From: Aeromonas sobria
GTDB lineage: Bacteria; Pseudomonadota; Gammaproteobacteria; Enterobacterales; Aeromonadaceae
Direction of reading: 5' to 3'
Length of the DNA stretch: 64,000 nucleotides
Assembly (NCBI RefSeq): GCF_000820145.1
Contig: NZ_CDBW01000044.1
Span: forward strand, 124,001 to 188,000
This document shows positions 16,600-27,019 of the stretch, in pieces (position 1 is the first letter of the stretch; each line of letters begins with the position of its first letter). Made by a program: the position numbers and the translations under genes. A model generated the notes under the pieces. The model did not search any database and had not been told where the DNA came from. It saw nothing but the letters and a program-made list of their open reading frames with translations.

Positions 16600-18540
16600 A
16601 TGGATTGCAAGGCACCATACCACGCCCGTTCCCGCACATGTTTACTACTCGCCCCGCTGCTGGCGGTCACGCTGGCGGGTTGCCAACAGGGGCAGCCGCC
16701 CACCGCCGCTCGCACTCTTTATCTCAACGGCAAGATCCACACCCAAGATGGCCAACGGCAGGTGGCAGAGGCCATGGTGGTGAGCGGTGGCCAGTTCCTC
16801 TATGTCGGCAACCGGCAGGGGGCCGAGGCGCTCAGCACCCCCGACACCCAGATGGTGGATCTGCAAGGGAAGATGGTGCTGCCGGGGCTGCACGACAACC
16901 ATATCCACCTGCTGGGCACGGTGGCGCTCGATATGTGCGATCTCGACGGCAAGCCGGTCGATCTCGGCGAGCTGGCGGCCAAGGTGAAGCGCTGCCTGCC
17001 CCGCTACGCCCCCAAGGCTGGCGACTGGCTGGTGATCAATCAGTGGTCCCCCTACGAGGGCAACACCCCCACCGCCGCTTATAAAACCGTACTGGCGGCC
17101 CTCGATGCCGCCGCCCCCGACAATCCGGTGGTGCTGGCCGGGGTCGATGGCCACGCCAGTGCCTACAACTCGCGGGCACTGGCACAGGCGACCAACCAGA
17201 GCGGCAAACAGGTCGGCTTCACCGACGCCACCCTGGCGCCGGGTGGCCTCTTTGCCACCTTCAAACCCTATGTGGATCTCGATAGCGGCGTCATTCGCGA
17301 GGGGGCCCGCAGCGCCATCCCCTCCCCCGACAACGGCCTGCTCAGCGCCCATGACGAGCAGGCGGCAAGCCAGTATCGCCAAATCCTGCCCGCCGTTTCG
17401 ACCCTGATGGCCTCACGCGGCATTACCAGCATTCAGGATGCCTGTGCCACCGACTCTATCCGCGATCGCCTGCGGGAGATGGAAGATAAGGGGCTGCTCA
17501 ATATGCGGGTCACCGCCACCACCTGTTTTCACGAGGATGACTACAGCGGCAAGCTCGATATCGGCGGCCATCTGGCCAAGGCCAACCGGGTGCGCGACCA
17601 GTTCGCCGGCGATCCGCTGATCAAGGCCGATGCGGTCAAGATCTTCCTCGACGGTGTATTGGAGGGGGATCCCTTCAGCACGCCCCCCTTCCTGCCCAAC
17701 GCCGGCATGCTGGCCAACTACCAGACGCCCCACCTCGCCATGGATCAGGCAAGCGAGCAGGTCACCATCACCGCCAACAGCGAGGATGCCGGCAGTAATG
17801 GGCTGGTCAACTACCGCGCCGCCGATCTCACCCGCTACGTAGGGGAACTCGACAAGGGGGGCTTTAGCATCCATATGCACAGCATCGGCGATCGCACTAC
17901 CCGCATGGCCCTCGATGCACTGGAAGCGGCCCGCGCCAGCAACGGTGATCACGGCATTCCCCACACCCTCGCCCATCTGCAGGTAGTGCATCCGGACGAT
18001 CAGCAGCGGCTCGGCCAGCTTGGCCTCTACCTTACCTTCACCTACGCCTGGACCAACCCCCAGCCCGAATATGACATGCTGGTCACCCCCTTTATCCAGC
18101 CGACCCGCAAGGGACAGCACCTTCATGAGGCGATGTACGATCCCAAGGGGTATCTCAAGCAGGCCCTCTATCCGGTGGCCAGCTCACGCAAGGCGGGAGC
18201 CATTCTGGTGGCCGGCAGCGATGCGCCGGTCGACAGCCGCGATCCACGCCCCTTCGTCAATATGGCCGCCGGTGTCAACCATGCGCCCCAGAGCGGCGAT
18301 GATTTTCGGGCGAACCAGCGCATCACCCTCGACCAGATGCTGGATGCCTACACCATCAACGGCGCCCGCGCGGTGCGCCAGCAGGCCGTCAGCGGCTCCA
18401 TCGAAGCGGGCAAATCGGCCGACTTTATCGTGCTGGATCGGGATCTCTACCAGCTGGTCGCCAGCGGCAAGCCGGAGCAGATCGCCGACACCCAGGTCAC
18501 CCGCACCGTCTTTCGCGGGCAGACGGTCTTTAGCCAATAG
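16600..18540 (+). CDS. Lipoprotein amidohydrolase, YtcJ-like
   Basis: A 646-residue metal-dependent hydrolase of the amidohydrolase-3 (YtcJ) group. Residues 1-29 are a lipoprotein signal with lipobox LAGC, so it is probably membrane-anchored on the periplasmic side. The metal site begins with HDNHIHLLG (HxH, about residue 105). Other family marks are AHLQVVHPDDQQ and AGSDAPVDSRDPRPF near the C-terminal metal Asp. AAGGAG precedes the ATG at 16600. A longer frame from 16552 would run through the operator. It is probably repressed by the divergent TetR regulator. Substrate is unknown; amide or N-acyl compounds are typical. Confidence 0.85.
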   Translation: MDCKAPYHARSRTCLLLAPLLAVTLAGCQQGQPPTAARTLYLNGKIHTQDGQRQVAEAMVVSGGQFLYVGNRQGAEALSTPDTQMVDLQGKMVLPGLHDNHIHLLGTVALDMCDLDGKPVDLGELAAKVKRCLPRYAPKAGDWLVINQWSPYEGNTPTAAYKTVLAALDAAAPDNPVVLAGVDGHASAYNSRALAQATNQSGKQVGFTDATLAPGGLFATFKPYVDLDSGVIREGARSAIPSPDNGLLSAHDEQAASQYRQILPAVSTLMASRGITSIQDACATDSIRDRLREMEDKGLLNMRVTATTCFHEDDYSGKLDIGGHLAKANRVRDQFAGDPLIKADAVKIFLDGVLEGDPFSTPPFLPNAGMLANYQTPHLAMDQASEQVTITANSEDAGSNGLVNYRAADLTRYVGELDKGGFSIHMHSIGDRTTRMALDALEAARASNGDHGIPHTLAHLQVVHPDDQQRLGQLGLYLTFTYAWTNPQPEYDMLVTPFIQPTRKGQHLHEAMYDPKGYLKQALYPVASSRKAGAILVAGSDAPVDSRDPRPFVNMAAGVNHAPQSGDDFRANQRITLDQMLDAYTINGARAVRQQAVSGSIEAGKSADFIVLDRDLYQLVASGKPEQIADTQVTRTVFRGQTVFSQ

Positions 18541-18999
18541 ACTCAGGCGAAATGGCGAGTGTGAGTATCTCGTCAGCGGTACTCTGAACACATGCAGCCA
18601 GACCTGCGCCTCTAAAAGCAACATGCCGACCTCCGGGTCGGCATTTTTACTTCGGGGAGTGATAGCCAGAACTGATAGCGAGGAAAGTTACGCAAGGGAT
18701 AATGAGCGGGTTTAACCCACGTTCGGCGTGCCCCTTTGCACCAAATCGACGGGGCATTGGCAACCAGCATGGCCAGCTGGCTGCCCCAAGCAGCGGCAGG
18801 ATTGATTCACCAGCGAAACAGCATCAACCAACTTGGTTGCGGCAGCGTAACAATATTGGGCTGTTTGTCACTGGTGGCTGAAGACGCTTGTGGCATAATA
18901 CATTTCCCGAACCTCCGAATACGCTTCGCTATTCGAACCTACGGATTTAATACATCTCTCTATTCGAGTTAGCTCATAGGGTCACGAAATAAATTTCAT
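18541..18999. other. 459-base region between amidohydrolase and orphan gene
   Basis: It holds the amidohydrolase terminator at 18623-18648. The remainder has no recognised gene. From about 18890 the sequence turns AT-rich, and it contains an imperfect inverted repeat around CGAATACGC...GCTATTCG (18916-18936), with CTATTCG recurring near 18960. Short open frames here lack recognisable features. Confidence 0.4.
18623..18648 (+). terminator. Terminator after amidohydrolase
   Basis: ATGCCGAC and GTCGGCAT form an 8-bp stem with a 6-base loop followed by T4. Confidence 0.8.
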
Positions 19000-19803
19000 A
19001 TGGAAAAACTTATGTATTGGCTACCTGCAATATTTTCTACTTCATCGTTAGCGATTATACTGTTTTTATCTAGAAATCTTATTTTGACGCGCTTAACAAA
19101 TGCTGTTAAACATGAATATGATACAAAACTAGAGCTATTAAAATCCGACTTATCAAGAAAGGACAGGGAAATAGAATCGTTACGTCAGGTCGGTTTTAGT
19201 GGATTGCAACAAAGACAGAACATTCTTTTCAACAAGCAGGTAGATGCAATTGAATTACTATGGGCTGCGACTTGTAAACTAGATTTAGGAAAGCCAATAT
19301 CTACGATGATGCAAAGATTGAAGACAAGTGAAATATCTAATGTTATTACTCATGATAAGAAGCTACAACAATTTTTCAAATATATCTCCATGCACATTGA
19401 CATGCAGGAGCTGGTATCAATCAACCCTCTTCCTGCCAGACCATTTATCAGTAAATTGGCATGGGCATACTATTCAGCTTACAGCGCAATTGTTTGGCAT
19501 TATGTTGTACAAGCCAAACTTTTTGAGTCTGGGCTAAGTGATAATTTATTAGATGTAGAGAAAATAAAAACAATCGTGCACGTTGCATTACCCCACCAGA
19601 AAGAATTTATTGATGAGTTTGGTTCTGATGCTTTGGGTTATTTATTAGATGAGTTGCAGGATAAAATACTTCTAGAGTTAGAGTCAATCATGAATGGAGA
19701 AACGCTTGACGCTTCTGGCTTAGAAAAAGCAGCAAAAATACAAAAGCTAGCTCAAGATTTAGGCGATAAAAACAAGTCTATTAGTGAACTTAAGAGACTG
19801 TAG
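19000..19803 (+). CDS. Orphan membrane-anchored coiled-coil protein, AT-rich
   Basis: A 267-residue protein of unknown function. One N-terminal membrane segment (about residues 7-24, LPAIFSTSSLAIILFL) is followed by a charged coiled coil (about 32-62, DTKLELLKSDLSRKDREIES) and then a helical domain. The design is a single-pass anchor with a cytoplasmic helical body. One sampled stretch is about 30% GC, far below the flanking core genes, which suggests recent transfer. The ribosome site is weak, and ATGs at 19000 and 19012 are both possible. It stands alone between two terminators. I do not recognise a named family. Confidence 0.7.
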   Translation: MEKLMYWLPAIFSTSSLAIILFLSRNLILTRLTNAVKHEYDTKLELLKSDLSRKDREIESLRQVGFSGLQQRQNILFNKQVDAIELLWAATCKLDLGKPISTMMQRLKTSEISNVITHDKKLQQFFKYISMHIDMQELVSINPLPARPFISKLAWAYYSAYSAIVWHYVVQAKLFESGLSDNLLDVEKIKTIVHVALPHQKEFIDEFGSDALGYLLDELQDKILLELESIMNGETLDASGLEKAAKIQKLAQDLGDKNKSISELKRL

Positions 19804-19845
19804 TTTCGACTAAAAATATATTATAACGCTTACTAAAAATGCTCC

Positions 19846-19876
19846 AAAAAAAGCCGCCCATCGGGCGGCATTTTTA
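19846..19876. terminator. Bidirectional terminator between orphan gene and sucD
   Basis: GCCGCCC and GGGCGGC pair around ATC with A7 on the left and T5 on the right. It can end both the orphan transcript and the sdh-suc transcript. Confidence 0.85.
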
Positions 19877-19900
19877 TTAGAGATAACGGGCTAAAAAGAA

Positions 19901-20772
19901 TTACCAGCCGGTTACTTCGCGCAGGGCCTTGCCGATATCGGCAAGGGAGCGGACGGTTTTCACGCCAGCATCTTCCAGCGCGGCAAACTTCTCGGCGGCA
20001 GTCCCCTTACCACCGGAGATGATGGCACCAGCGTGGCCCATCCGCTTGCCGGGAGGCGCAGTGACACCGGCGATATAAGAGACCACCGGCTTGGTGACGT
20101 GGGCCTTGATATAGGCAGCCGCGTCTTCCTCGGCGTTGCCGCCGATCTCGCCGATCATCACGATCGCTTCGGTCTGCGGGTCGTTCTGGAACATCTCCAG
20201 AATGTCGATAAAGTTGGAGCCCGGGATGGGGTCACCACCGATACCAACGCAGGTGGACTGGCCAAAGCCCTCGTCAGTGGTCTGCTTGACCGCTTCGTAG
20301 GTCAGGGTGCCGGAGCGGGAGACAATGCCCACTTTGCCCGGCTTGTGAATGTGGCCCGGCATGATGCCGATCTTGCACTCACCCGGGGTGATAACGCCTG
20401 GGCAGTTGGGGCCGATCATCCGCACGCCGGTCTCTTGCAGCTTCACTTTCACATCCAGCATATCCAGAGTCGGGATGCCTTCGGTGATGGTGACGATGAG
20501 CTTGATGCCCGCATCGATCGCTTCCAGGATCGCGTCCTTGCAGAACGGCGCCGGGACATAGATGACGGAGGCTGTGGCGCCGGTCGCGTCGACCGCGTCA
20601 CGGACGGTGTTGAACACCGGCAGGCCCAGATGGGTGGTGCCGCCCTTGCCCGGGGAGACGCCGCCCACCAGCTGGGTGCCGTAGGAGAGCGCCTGCTCGG
20701 AGTGGAAAGTACCCTGACCGCCGGTAAAGCCCTGGCAGATGACTCGGGTTTCCTTGTTAATCAGTACGCTCA

Positions 20773-20773
<1 letters not shown>
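19901..20773 (-). CDS. sucD: Succinyl-CoA synthetase alpha subunit
   Basis: A 290-residue subunit of the ADP-forming succinate-CoA ligase (TCA cycle). The CoA-binding Rossmann segment begins TRVICQGFTGGQGTFHSEQAL. The phosphohistidine lies in GHAGAIISGGKGTAAEK (about residue 247). Size matches E. coli SucD (289). Its start overlaps the sucC stop by one base, indicating translational coupling. It is the last gene of the sdh-suc block. Confidence 0.97.
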
Positions 20774-21939
<1,166 letters not shown>

Positions 21940-22055
21940 AGATGCTCTATCCGTGTTGTAGGTATTTCCGTCCGGGGTTGGTGTTTCTCAATCCCCTATG
22001 AATGGGGGCCTGGGCGGCCCCTCGTTATCTTTCGCTCACTCGGGTATTACAGTGC

Positions 22056-23243
22056 TCAGACGTCCAGCAACAGACGGGTTGGATCTTCCAGCAGCTCCTT
22101 GACGGAGACCAGGAAGCCGACCGATTCGCGTCCGTCGATGAGACGGTGATCATAGGAAAGCGCCAGGTACATCATCGGCAGGATCTCGACCTTGCCGTTG
22201 ACCGCCATCGGGCGATCCTGGATCTTGTGCATCCCCAGAATGGCGCTCTGGGGCGGGTTGATGATCGGGGTGGACATCAGGGAGCCAAATACGCCACCGT
22301 TGGTGATGGTGAAGTTGCCACCGGTCAGTTCATCCACGGTCAGCTTGCCGTCACGGCCTTTGCCCGCCAGATCCTTGATGGCCTTCTCGATGTCCGACAG
22401 GCTCATGTTGTCGCAGTCGCGCAGCACCGGGGTCACCAACCCGCGCGGGGTCGAGACGGCGATGCTGACATCGAAGTAGTTGTGGTAAACCACTTCATCG
22501 CCATCCAGTGCGGCATTCACTTCCGGATAGCGCTTGAGGGACTCCACCACCGCTTTCACGTAGAAGGACATGAAGCCGAGCTTGATGCCGTGCTTCTTCT
22601 CGAAGATCTCGCCGTACTGCTTGCGCAGATCCATGATGGGCTTCATGTTGACCTCGTTGAAGGTGGTCAGCATGGCGGTGGTGTTTTTCGCTTCCAGCAG
22701 ACGCTCGGCAATGCGCTTGCGCAAACGGGTCATCGGCACCCGCTTGTCACTGCGACCACCCAGCGGCGCCACTTTGGCCGCAGGGGCAACAGCGACGGGC
22801 GCGGCAGCAGCTGGCTGGCTCTTGGCCTTGATGTAGGCCTCCACATCTTCCTTGCTGATGCGACCGCCTTTGCCGGTGCCAGTTACCTTGCTCACATCGA
22901 TGTCATGCTCGCCAATCAGGCGGCGCACCGAGGGGCTCAAGCCATCGGCGCCGTCATCGGCCACCGCTTCTGCCGGTTTCTCTTTAGTCTCTTCACCGGC
23001 CACCGGGGCCGCGTTGAGGATGGCAATCAGCTGACGGGACAACACGGTCGCCCCTTCCCCTTGCAGGATCTCCCCCAGCACACCGGCTTGCGGTGCCGGC
23101 ACTTCCAGCACTACTTTGTCAGTTTCGATGTCGACCAGCACTTCGTCACGGGCGACCAGATCACCGGGCTTTTTGTGCCAGGTGGCGATAGTGGCATCGG
23201 CCACTGATTCCGGCAGGTCCGGTACCTTGATCTCGATAGTCAT
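22056..23243 (-). CDS. sucB: Dihydrolipoyl succinyltransferase (E2 of 2-oxoglutarate dehydrogenase)
   Basis: A 395-residue E2 core subunit. It has one lipoyl domain (residues 1-77, lipoyl Lys in ETDKVVLEV), an alanine/proline-rich linker, a peripheral subunit-binding domain (about 102-138, LSPSVRRLIGEHDIDV) and the catalytic domain ending in DHRLIDGRESVGFL with the catalytic His and Asp. It transfers succinyl groups to CoA. It follows sucA by 34 bases. No lpd gene is in the window. Confidence 0.97.
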   Translation of the reverse strand: MTIEIKVPDLPESVADATIATWHKKPGDLVARDEVLVDIETDKVVLEVPAPQAGVLGEILQGEGATVLSRQLIAILNAAPVAGEETKEKPAEAVADDGADGLSPSVRRLIGEHDIDVSKVTGTGKGGRISKEDVEAYIKAKSQPAAAAPVAVAPAAKVAPLGGRSDKRVPMTRLRKRIAERLLEAKNTTAMLTTFNEVNMKPIMDLRKQYGEIFEKKHGIKLGFMSFYVKAVVESLKRYPEVNAALDGDEVVYHNYFDVSIAVSTPRGLVTPVLRDCDNMSLSDIEKAIKDLAGKGRDGKLTVDELTGGNFTITNGGVFGSLMSTPIINPPQSAILGMHKIQDRPMAVNGKVEILPMMYLALSYDHRLIDGRESVGFLVSVKELLEDPTRLLLDV

Positions 23244-23277
23244 CTAATCAGTTCCTTTTACTTCTATGCCAGAGGCT

Positions 23278-26085
23278 TTACAGGGTAAGGGCATCTTCCA
23301 CCAAGGCTTTTTGCTGCTTGGTGTGGACAGACATATAACCAACGGCCGGCGAGGCTGACGCGGGGCGACCGGCATAACGCAGGGTGGCACCGACCGGCAG
23401 CACCCCATCGTAGTGGTGACGGGTGCAGTACCAGGCGCCCTGATTCTGTGGCTCTTCCTGACACCAGACAAAGTCGGTGACATGGCTGTAGTGGGCCAGA
23501 ATGGCGCGCACTTCCTCTTCCGGGAAGGGGTAGAGCTGCTCAATTCGCACCAGTGCCACATCCTGCTGCTCGGCCTTGCGACGGGCATCGAGCAGGTCGT
23601 AGTAGACCTTGCCGGAGCAGAACACCACGCGTTTGACCGCTTTCGGATCCAGCGCATCAATTTCGCCGATAGCATTCTGGAAGGTGCCTTCCGCCAGCTC
23701 TTCGAGCTTGCTCACCGCCAGTGGGTGGCGCAGCAGGGATTTGGGCGTCATCACGATCAGCGGACGGCGCATCGGACGGATCACCTGACGACGCAGCATG
23801 TGGAATACCTGCGCCGGGGTAGAGGGCACGCACACCTGCATGTTGTGTTGGGCACACATCTGCAAGAAACGCTCGAGACGGGCGGAGGAGTGCTCCGGGC
23901 CCTGGCCCTCGTAACCGTGCGGCAGCAGCATGGTCAGGCCACACATCCGGCCCCACTTCTGCTCACCGGAGGAGAGGAACTGATCCACTACCACCTGGGC
24001 ACAGTTGGCGAAGTCACCGAACTGGGCTTCCCAGATAGTGAGGCCAGCCGGCTCGGCGCTGGCGTAGCCATATTCAAAGGCCAGTACCGCGTTCTCGGTC
24101 AGCACCGAGTCGTAAATCTCGAACGGCCCCTGCTCGTCGTGCAGGTTGCACAGCGGGGTGTAGGTGCTGGCATCGGTCTGATTGTGGACCACGGCGTGGC
24201 GGTGGAAGAAGGTGCCTCGGCCGGAGTCTTCACCGGTGAAGCGGATGCGGGAGCCCTTGTCCACCAGAGTGGCGTAGGCCAAGGTCTCGGCAAAGCCCCA
24301 ATCCAGCAACTTCTCACCCGCCGCCATCAGACGACGGTCTTCGTAAATTTTCTCAACCTGACGCTGCAGCACATGGGTCGCCGGATACTGGCTCACCCGA
24401 TCGCCGAGGGATTTGAGGTAATCCAGCGGCAAGGTGCTGTCATAGTGCATCGCCCAGTCGTGACCCAGATAAGGGGTCCAGTCGACGGAGTGCAACTCCA
24501 TCGGCCGCCACTCTTTGCTCACCCGCTCACCGCGATCCAGGGTGTCGCGATAGTCGTTGACCAGGGTAGTGGCCAGCTCCTGACTGACAGCGCCCTCGGC
24601 CACCAGCTGATCGGCGTAGATCTTGCGCGGGGTCGGGTGCTGTTTGATCTGCTGGTACATCAGCGGCTGGGTCGCACTCGGCTCGTCCGCTTCGTTGTGA
24701 CCATGACGACGGTAGCAGACCAGCTCGATCACCACGTCGCGCTTGAAGGTATTGCGGTAATCCAGTGCAATCTGGGTCACCAGCACCACGGCTTCCGGAT
24801 CATCGCCGTTAACATGCAGCACTGGCGCCTGTACCGCCTTGGCGATGTCGGTGCAATATTCGGTGGAGCGCAGATCACGATGGTAAGAGGTGGTGAAACC
24901 GACCTGGTTGTTGATGACAATGCGCACCGTCCCGCCCACGCCATAAGCACGGGTCTGGGACATGTTGAAGGTCTCGGCCACCACCCCCTGACCGGACATG
25001 GCCGAGTCACCGTGAATGGTGATGGGCAACACGCTGGAGCCATCCTTGTCACCATGGCGATCCATCCGCGCACGCACCGAACCGATGACAACAGGGTTGA
25101 CGATCTCGAGGTGGGACGGGTTGAACGCAAGCGCCAAATGCACGTTGCCACCCGGGGTCGCGAAGTCGGAGGAGAAGCCCATGTGGTACTTCACATCACC
25201 AGTGCCCCAGGATTCCCCATGCTTGCCGGCGAACTCGTCGAACAGGTCTTGTGCGCGTTTGCCAAGCACGTTGATCAGCACGTTGAGGCGGCCGCGGTGG
25301 GCCATGCCGATGACAGCCTCTTTGCAGCCCTGCTCACCGGCGCGACGGATCAGCTCCTTGAGCATGGGGATCATGGCATCGCCCCCTTCCAGCGAGAAGC
25401 GCTTGGCCCCCGGGAACTTGGCGCCCAGGTATTTCTCCAACCCTTCGGCGGCGGTCAGGCTCTCGAGGAAACGGGTCTTCTCTTCGAGGGTGTAGCTCCC
25501 CTTCCCTTCAATGGATTCGAGACGCTGTTGCAGCCAGCGCTTCTCCTCGGTGGAGGTGAGGTGCATATAATCGGCACCTATGCTGCTGCAGTAGGTCTTT
25601 TTCAGGGAGGCGTACAGATCACCAAGTACCATGGTCTCGCGACCGATGGCATAGGAGCCCACATTGAAGGTGGCCTCCATGTCTGCGCCCTGCAGGTTGT
25701 GGAATGCGGGATCCAGTTCGGCAACGGTTTCACGCTGCCACAGGCCCAGCGGGTCCAGATTGGCATTCTGGTGACCACGAAAACGGAAGGCATTGATCAG
25801 CTGCAGCACCCGTACCTGCTTGGCATCCACTTGGGGATCAGTAACAGGGGCGCTGTAACGGGAAGGATCCTTGGCCAGACGACGGAAATAATCGCGGACC
25901 TGGGAGTGAGGTTGTTCAACCACGTGGCCATTGACCTGGGGCAGCTCGCTAAACAGGCTGCGCCACTCGTCGGACACGGAGTCAGGATTTTCCAGAAAGG
26001 ATTCGTAAAGATCCTCGATATAGCTAGCATTCGCACCAGCCAGGTGAGATGACTCCAACCAGGCCTTCATCACGCCGTTATGCAT
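23278..26085 (-). CDS. sucA: 2-oxoglutarate dehydrogenase E1 component
   Basis: A 935-residue thiamine-diphosphate decarboxylase, the same size class as E. coli SucA (933). The N-terminus MHNGVMKAWLESSHLAGANA and GMAHRGRLNVLINVLGK are characteristic, and the GDGS/NNQVGFTT region binds thiamine diphosphate. It decarboxylates 2-oxoglutarate and loads succinyl onto SucB. It is first of the suc half of the block, and a hairpin with a U-tract separates it from sdhB. Confidence 0.97.
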   Translation of the reverse strand: MHNGVMKAWLESSHLAGANASYIEDLYESFLENPDSVSDEWRSLFSELPQVNGHVVEQPHSQVRDYFRRLAKDPSRYSAPVTDPQVDAKQVRVLQLINAFRFRGHQNANLDPLGLWQRETVAELDPAFHNLQGADMEATFNVGSYAIGRETMVLGDLYASLKKTYCSSIGADYMHLTSTEEKRWLQQRLESIEGKGSYTLEEKTRFLESLTAAEGLEKYLGAKFPGAKRFSLEGGDAMIPMLKELIRRAGEQGCKEAVIGMAHRGRLNVLINVLGKRAQDLFDEFAGKHGESWGTGDVKYHMGFSSDFATPGGNVHLALAFNPSHLEIVNPVVIGSVRARMDRHGDKDGSSVLPITIHGDSAMSGQGVVAETFNMSQTRAYGVGGTVRIVINNQVGFTTSYHRDLRSTEYCTDIAKAVQAPVLHVNGDDPEAVVLVTQIALDYRNTFKRDVVIELVCYRRHGHNEADEPSATQPLMYQQIKQHPTPRKIYADQLVAEGAVSQELATTLVNDYRDTLDRGERVSKEWRPMELHSVDWTPYLGHDWAMHYDSTLPLDYLKSLGDRVSQYPATHVLQRQVEKIYEDRRLMAAGEKLLDWGFAETLAYATLVDKGSRIRFTGEDSGRGTFFHRHAVVHNQTDASTYTPLCNLHDEQGPFEIYDSVLTENAVLAFEYGYASAEPAGLTIWEAQFGDFANCAQVVVDQFLSSGEQKWGRMCGLTMLLPHGYEGQGPEHSSARLERFLQMCAQHNMQVCVPSTPAQVFHMLRRQVIRPMRRPLIVMTPKSLLRHPLAVSKLEELAEGTFQNAIGEIDALDPKAVKRVVFCSGKVYYDLLDARRKAEQQDVALVRIEQLYPFPEEEVRAILAHYSHVTDFVWCQEEPQNQGAWYCTRHHYDGVLPVGATLRYAGRPASASPAVGYMSVHTKQQKALVEDALTL

Positions 26086-26132
26086 TTCTATCCCTTGTAC
26101 ATCTTGTTACTGCTGCGCAGCTTGTAGGGTTC

Positions 26133-26163
26133 AAAAAGCCATCCTGCCACGGGTGGGATGGCT
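26133..26163 (-). terminator. Terminator-like hairpin between sdhB and sucA
   Basis: On the minus strand AGCCATCC pairs with GGATGGCT, the stem extends by weaker pairs, and TTTTT follows. It lies in the 104-base gap between sdhB and sucA. It may partly end the sdh transcript or act as a processing site. Confidence 0.65.
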
Positions 26164-26189
26164 CTCCAGACGTTGGGCTAGCCCAAAAA

Positions 26190-26906
26190 CTAAACGGCCC
26201 GATTGAGCAACATCGACTTGATCTGGCCAATCGCCTTGGTCGGGTTCAAGCCTTTCGGACAGACGTTCACGCAGTTCATGATGCCGTGGCAGCGGAACAC
26301 GCTAAAGGCGTCGTCCAGATTACCCAATCGCTCGGTGGTCGCGGTGTCGCGGCTGTCTGCCAGCCAGCGGTAGGCTGCGAGCAGCCCGGCCGGACCGATG
26401 AACTTGTCAGGGTTCCACCAGAAGGAGGGGCACGAAGTGGAGCAGCAGGCACAGAGAATGCACTCGTACAGGCCGTCAAGCTTGGCGCGCTCTTCGGGGG
26501 ATTGCAGGTGCTCACGCACCGGCGGCAACTTGTCATCGTTGATGAGGAAGGGTTTGACCTTCTCCCACTGGGTGTAGAACTGGGTCATGTCGATCACCAG
26601 ATCGCGGATTACCGGCAGCCCGGGCAAGGGACGCAGCACCACGTTATTGCCCTTCTTCAGCAGATCAGAGAGCGGGGTGATACAAGCAAGACCGTTCTTG
26701 CCATTCATGTTGAGACCGTCAGATCCACAGACCCCTTCGCGGCAAGAGCGGCGAAAGGAAAGGGTGGGGTCCAGCTCTTTCAACTGGATCAGTGCATCGA
26801 GCACCATCATGTCGGAACCTTCAGGAATATCAAGACGATATTCCTTCATATGGGGGACGTTATCAACATCCGGATTGTATCTGTAGACAGAGAATGTGAC
26901 GTTCAT
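26190..26906 (-). CDS. sdhB: Succinate dehydrogenase iron-sulfur subunit
   Basis: A 238-residue subunit (E. coli 238) with three Fe-S clusters. The [2Fe-2S] ligands are in SCREGVCGSDGLNMNGKNGLAC, and the [4Fe-4S] and [3Fe-4S] ligands are in CILCACCSTSCPSF and CHGIMNCVNVCPKG. The start at 26906 gives MNVTFSVYRYNPDVD, aligned with the family. The open frame extends upstream through a duplicated junction and should not be used. The gap to sdhA is unusually long because of that duplication. Confidence 0.96.
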   Translation of the reverse strand: MNVTFSVYRYNPDVDNVPHMKEYRLDIPEGSDMMVLDALIQLKELDPTLSFRRSCREGVCGSDGLNMNGKNGLACITPLSDLLKKGNNVVLRPLPGLPVIRDLVIDMTQFYTQWEKVKPFLINDDKLPPVREHLQSPEERAKLDGLYECILCACCSTSCPSFWWNPDKFIGPAGLLAAYRWLADSRDTATTERLGNLDDAFSVFRCHGIMNCVNVCPKGLNPTKAIGQIKSMLLNRAV

Positions 26907-26943
26907 AGGGCTTGGCTCCGCAATCAGTAATACCGCACGTTGG
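26890..26943 (-). repeat. Diverged direct repeat of sdhA-sdhB junction, copy 2
   Basis: This 54-base stretch covers the true sdhB start. It matches 27003-27056 with 8 mismatches (about 85% identity), offset 113 bases. It includes an sdhA-like tail (AAC GTG CGG TAT TAC TGA), the GGAG ribosome site and the first sdhB codons. Confidence 0.85.
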
Positions 26944-27019
26944 ATAAGAGGGAGGGGTGTTCCTCCCCTCTGTTCACAGACCGGCAGATGTCGCGACATA
27001 CCGAGAATGTGACCTTCAT
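26924..27019 (-). CDS. 31-codon chimeric small ORF in sdhA-sdhB gap
   Basis: An ATG at 27019 begins MKVTFSVC, nearly identical to the SdhB N-terminus, and the frame ends NVRYY-stop, nearly identical to the SdhA C-terminus KVRTY. GGAG precedes it as it does sdhB. It arose by tandem duplication of the gene junction, fusing an sdhB head to an sdhA tail. It may be translated and could affect coupling to sdhB, but a protein function is unlikely. Confidence 0.45.
   Translation of the reverse strand: MKVTFSVCRDICRSVNRGEEHPSLLSNVRYY

Noticed and set aside
18736..18972. 78-codon frame before the orphan gene
   Set aside because: Composition changes within it, and there is no ribosome site or family likeness.
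23413..26052. 879-codon open frame on the plus strand opposite sucA
   Set aside because: It lies fully antisense to sucA and is rich in His, Arg, Gln and Gly, as expected of a mirror of GC-rich coding DNA. No family features.
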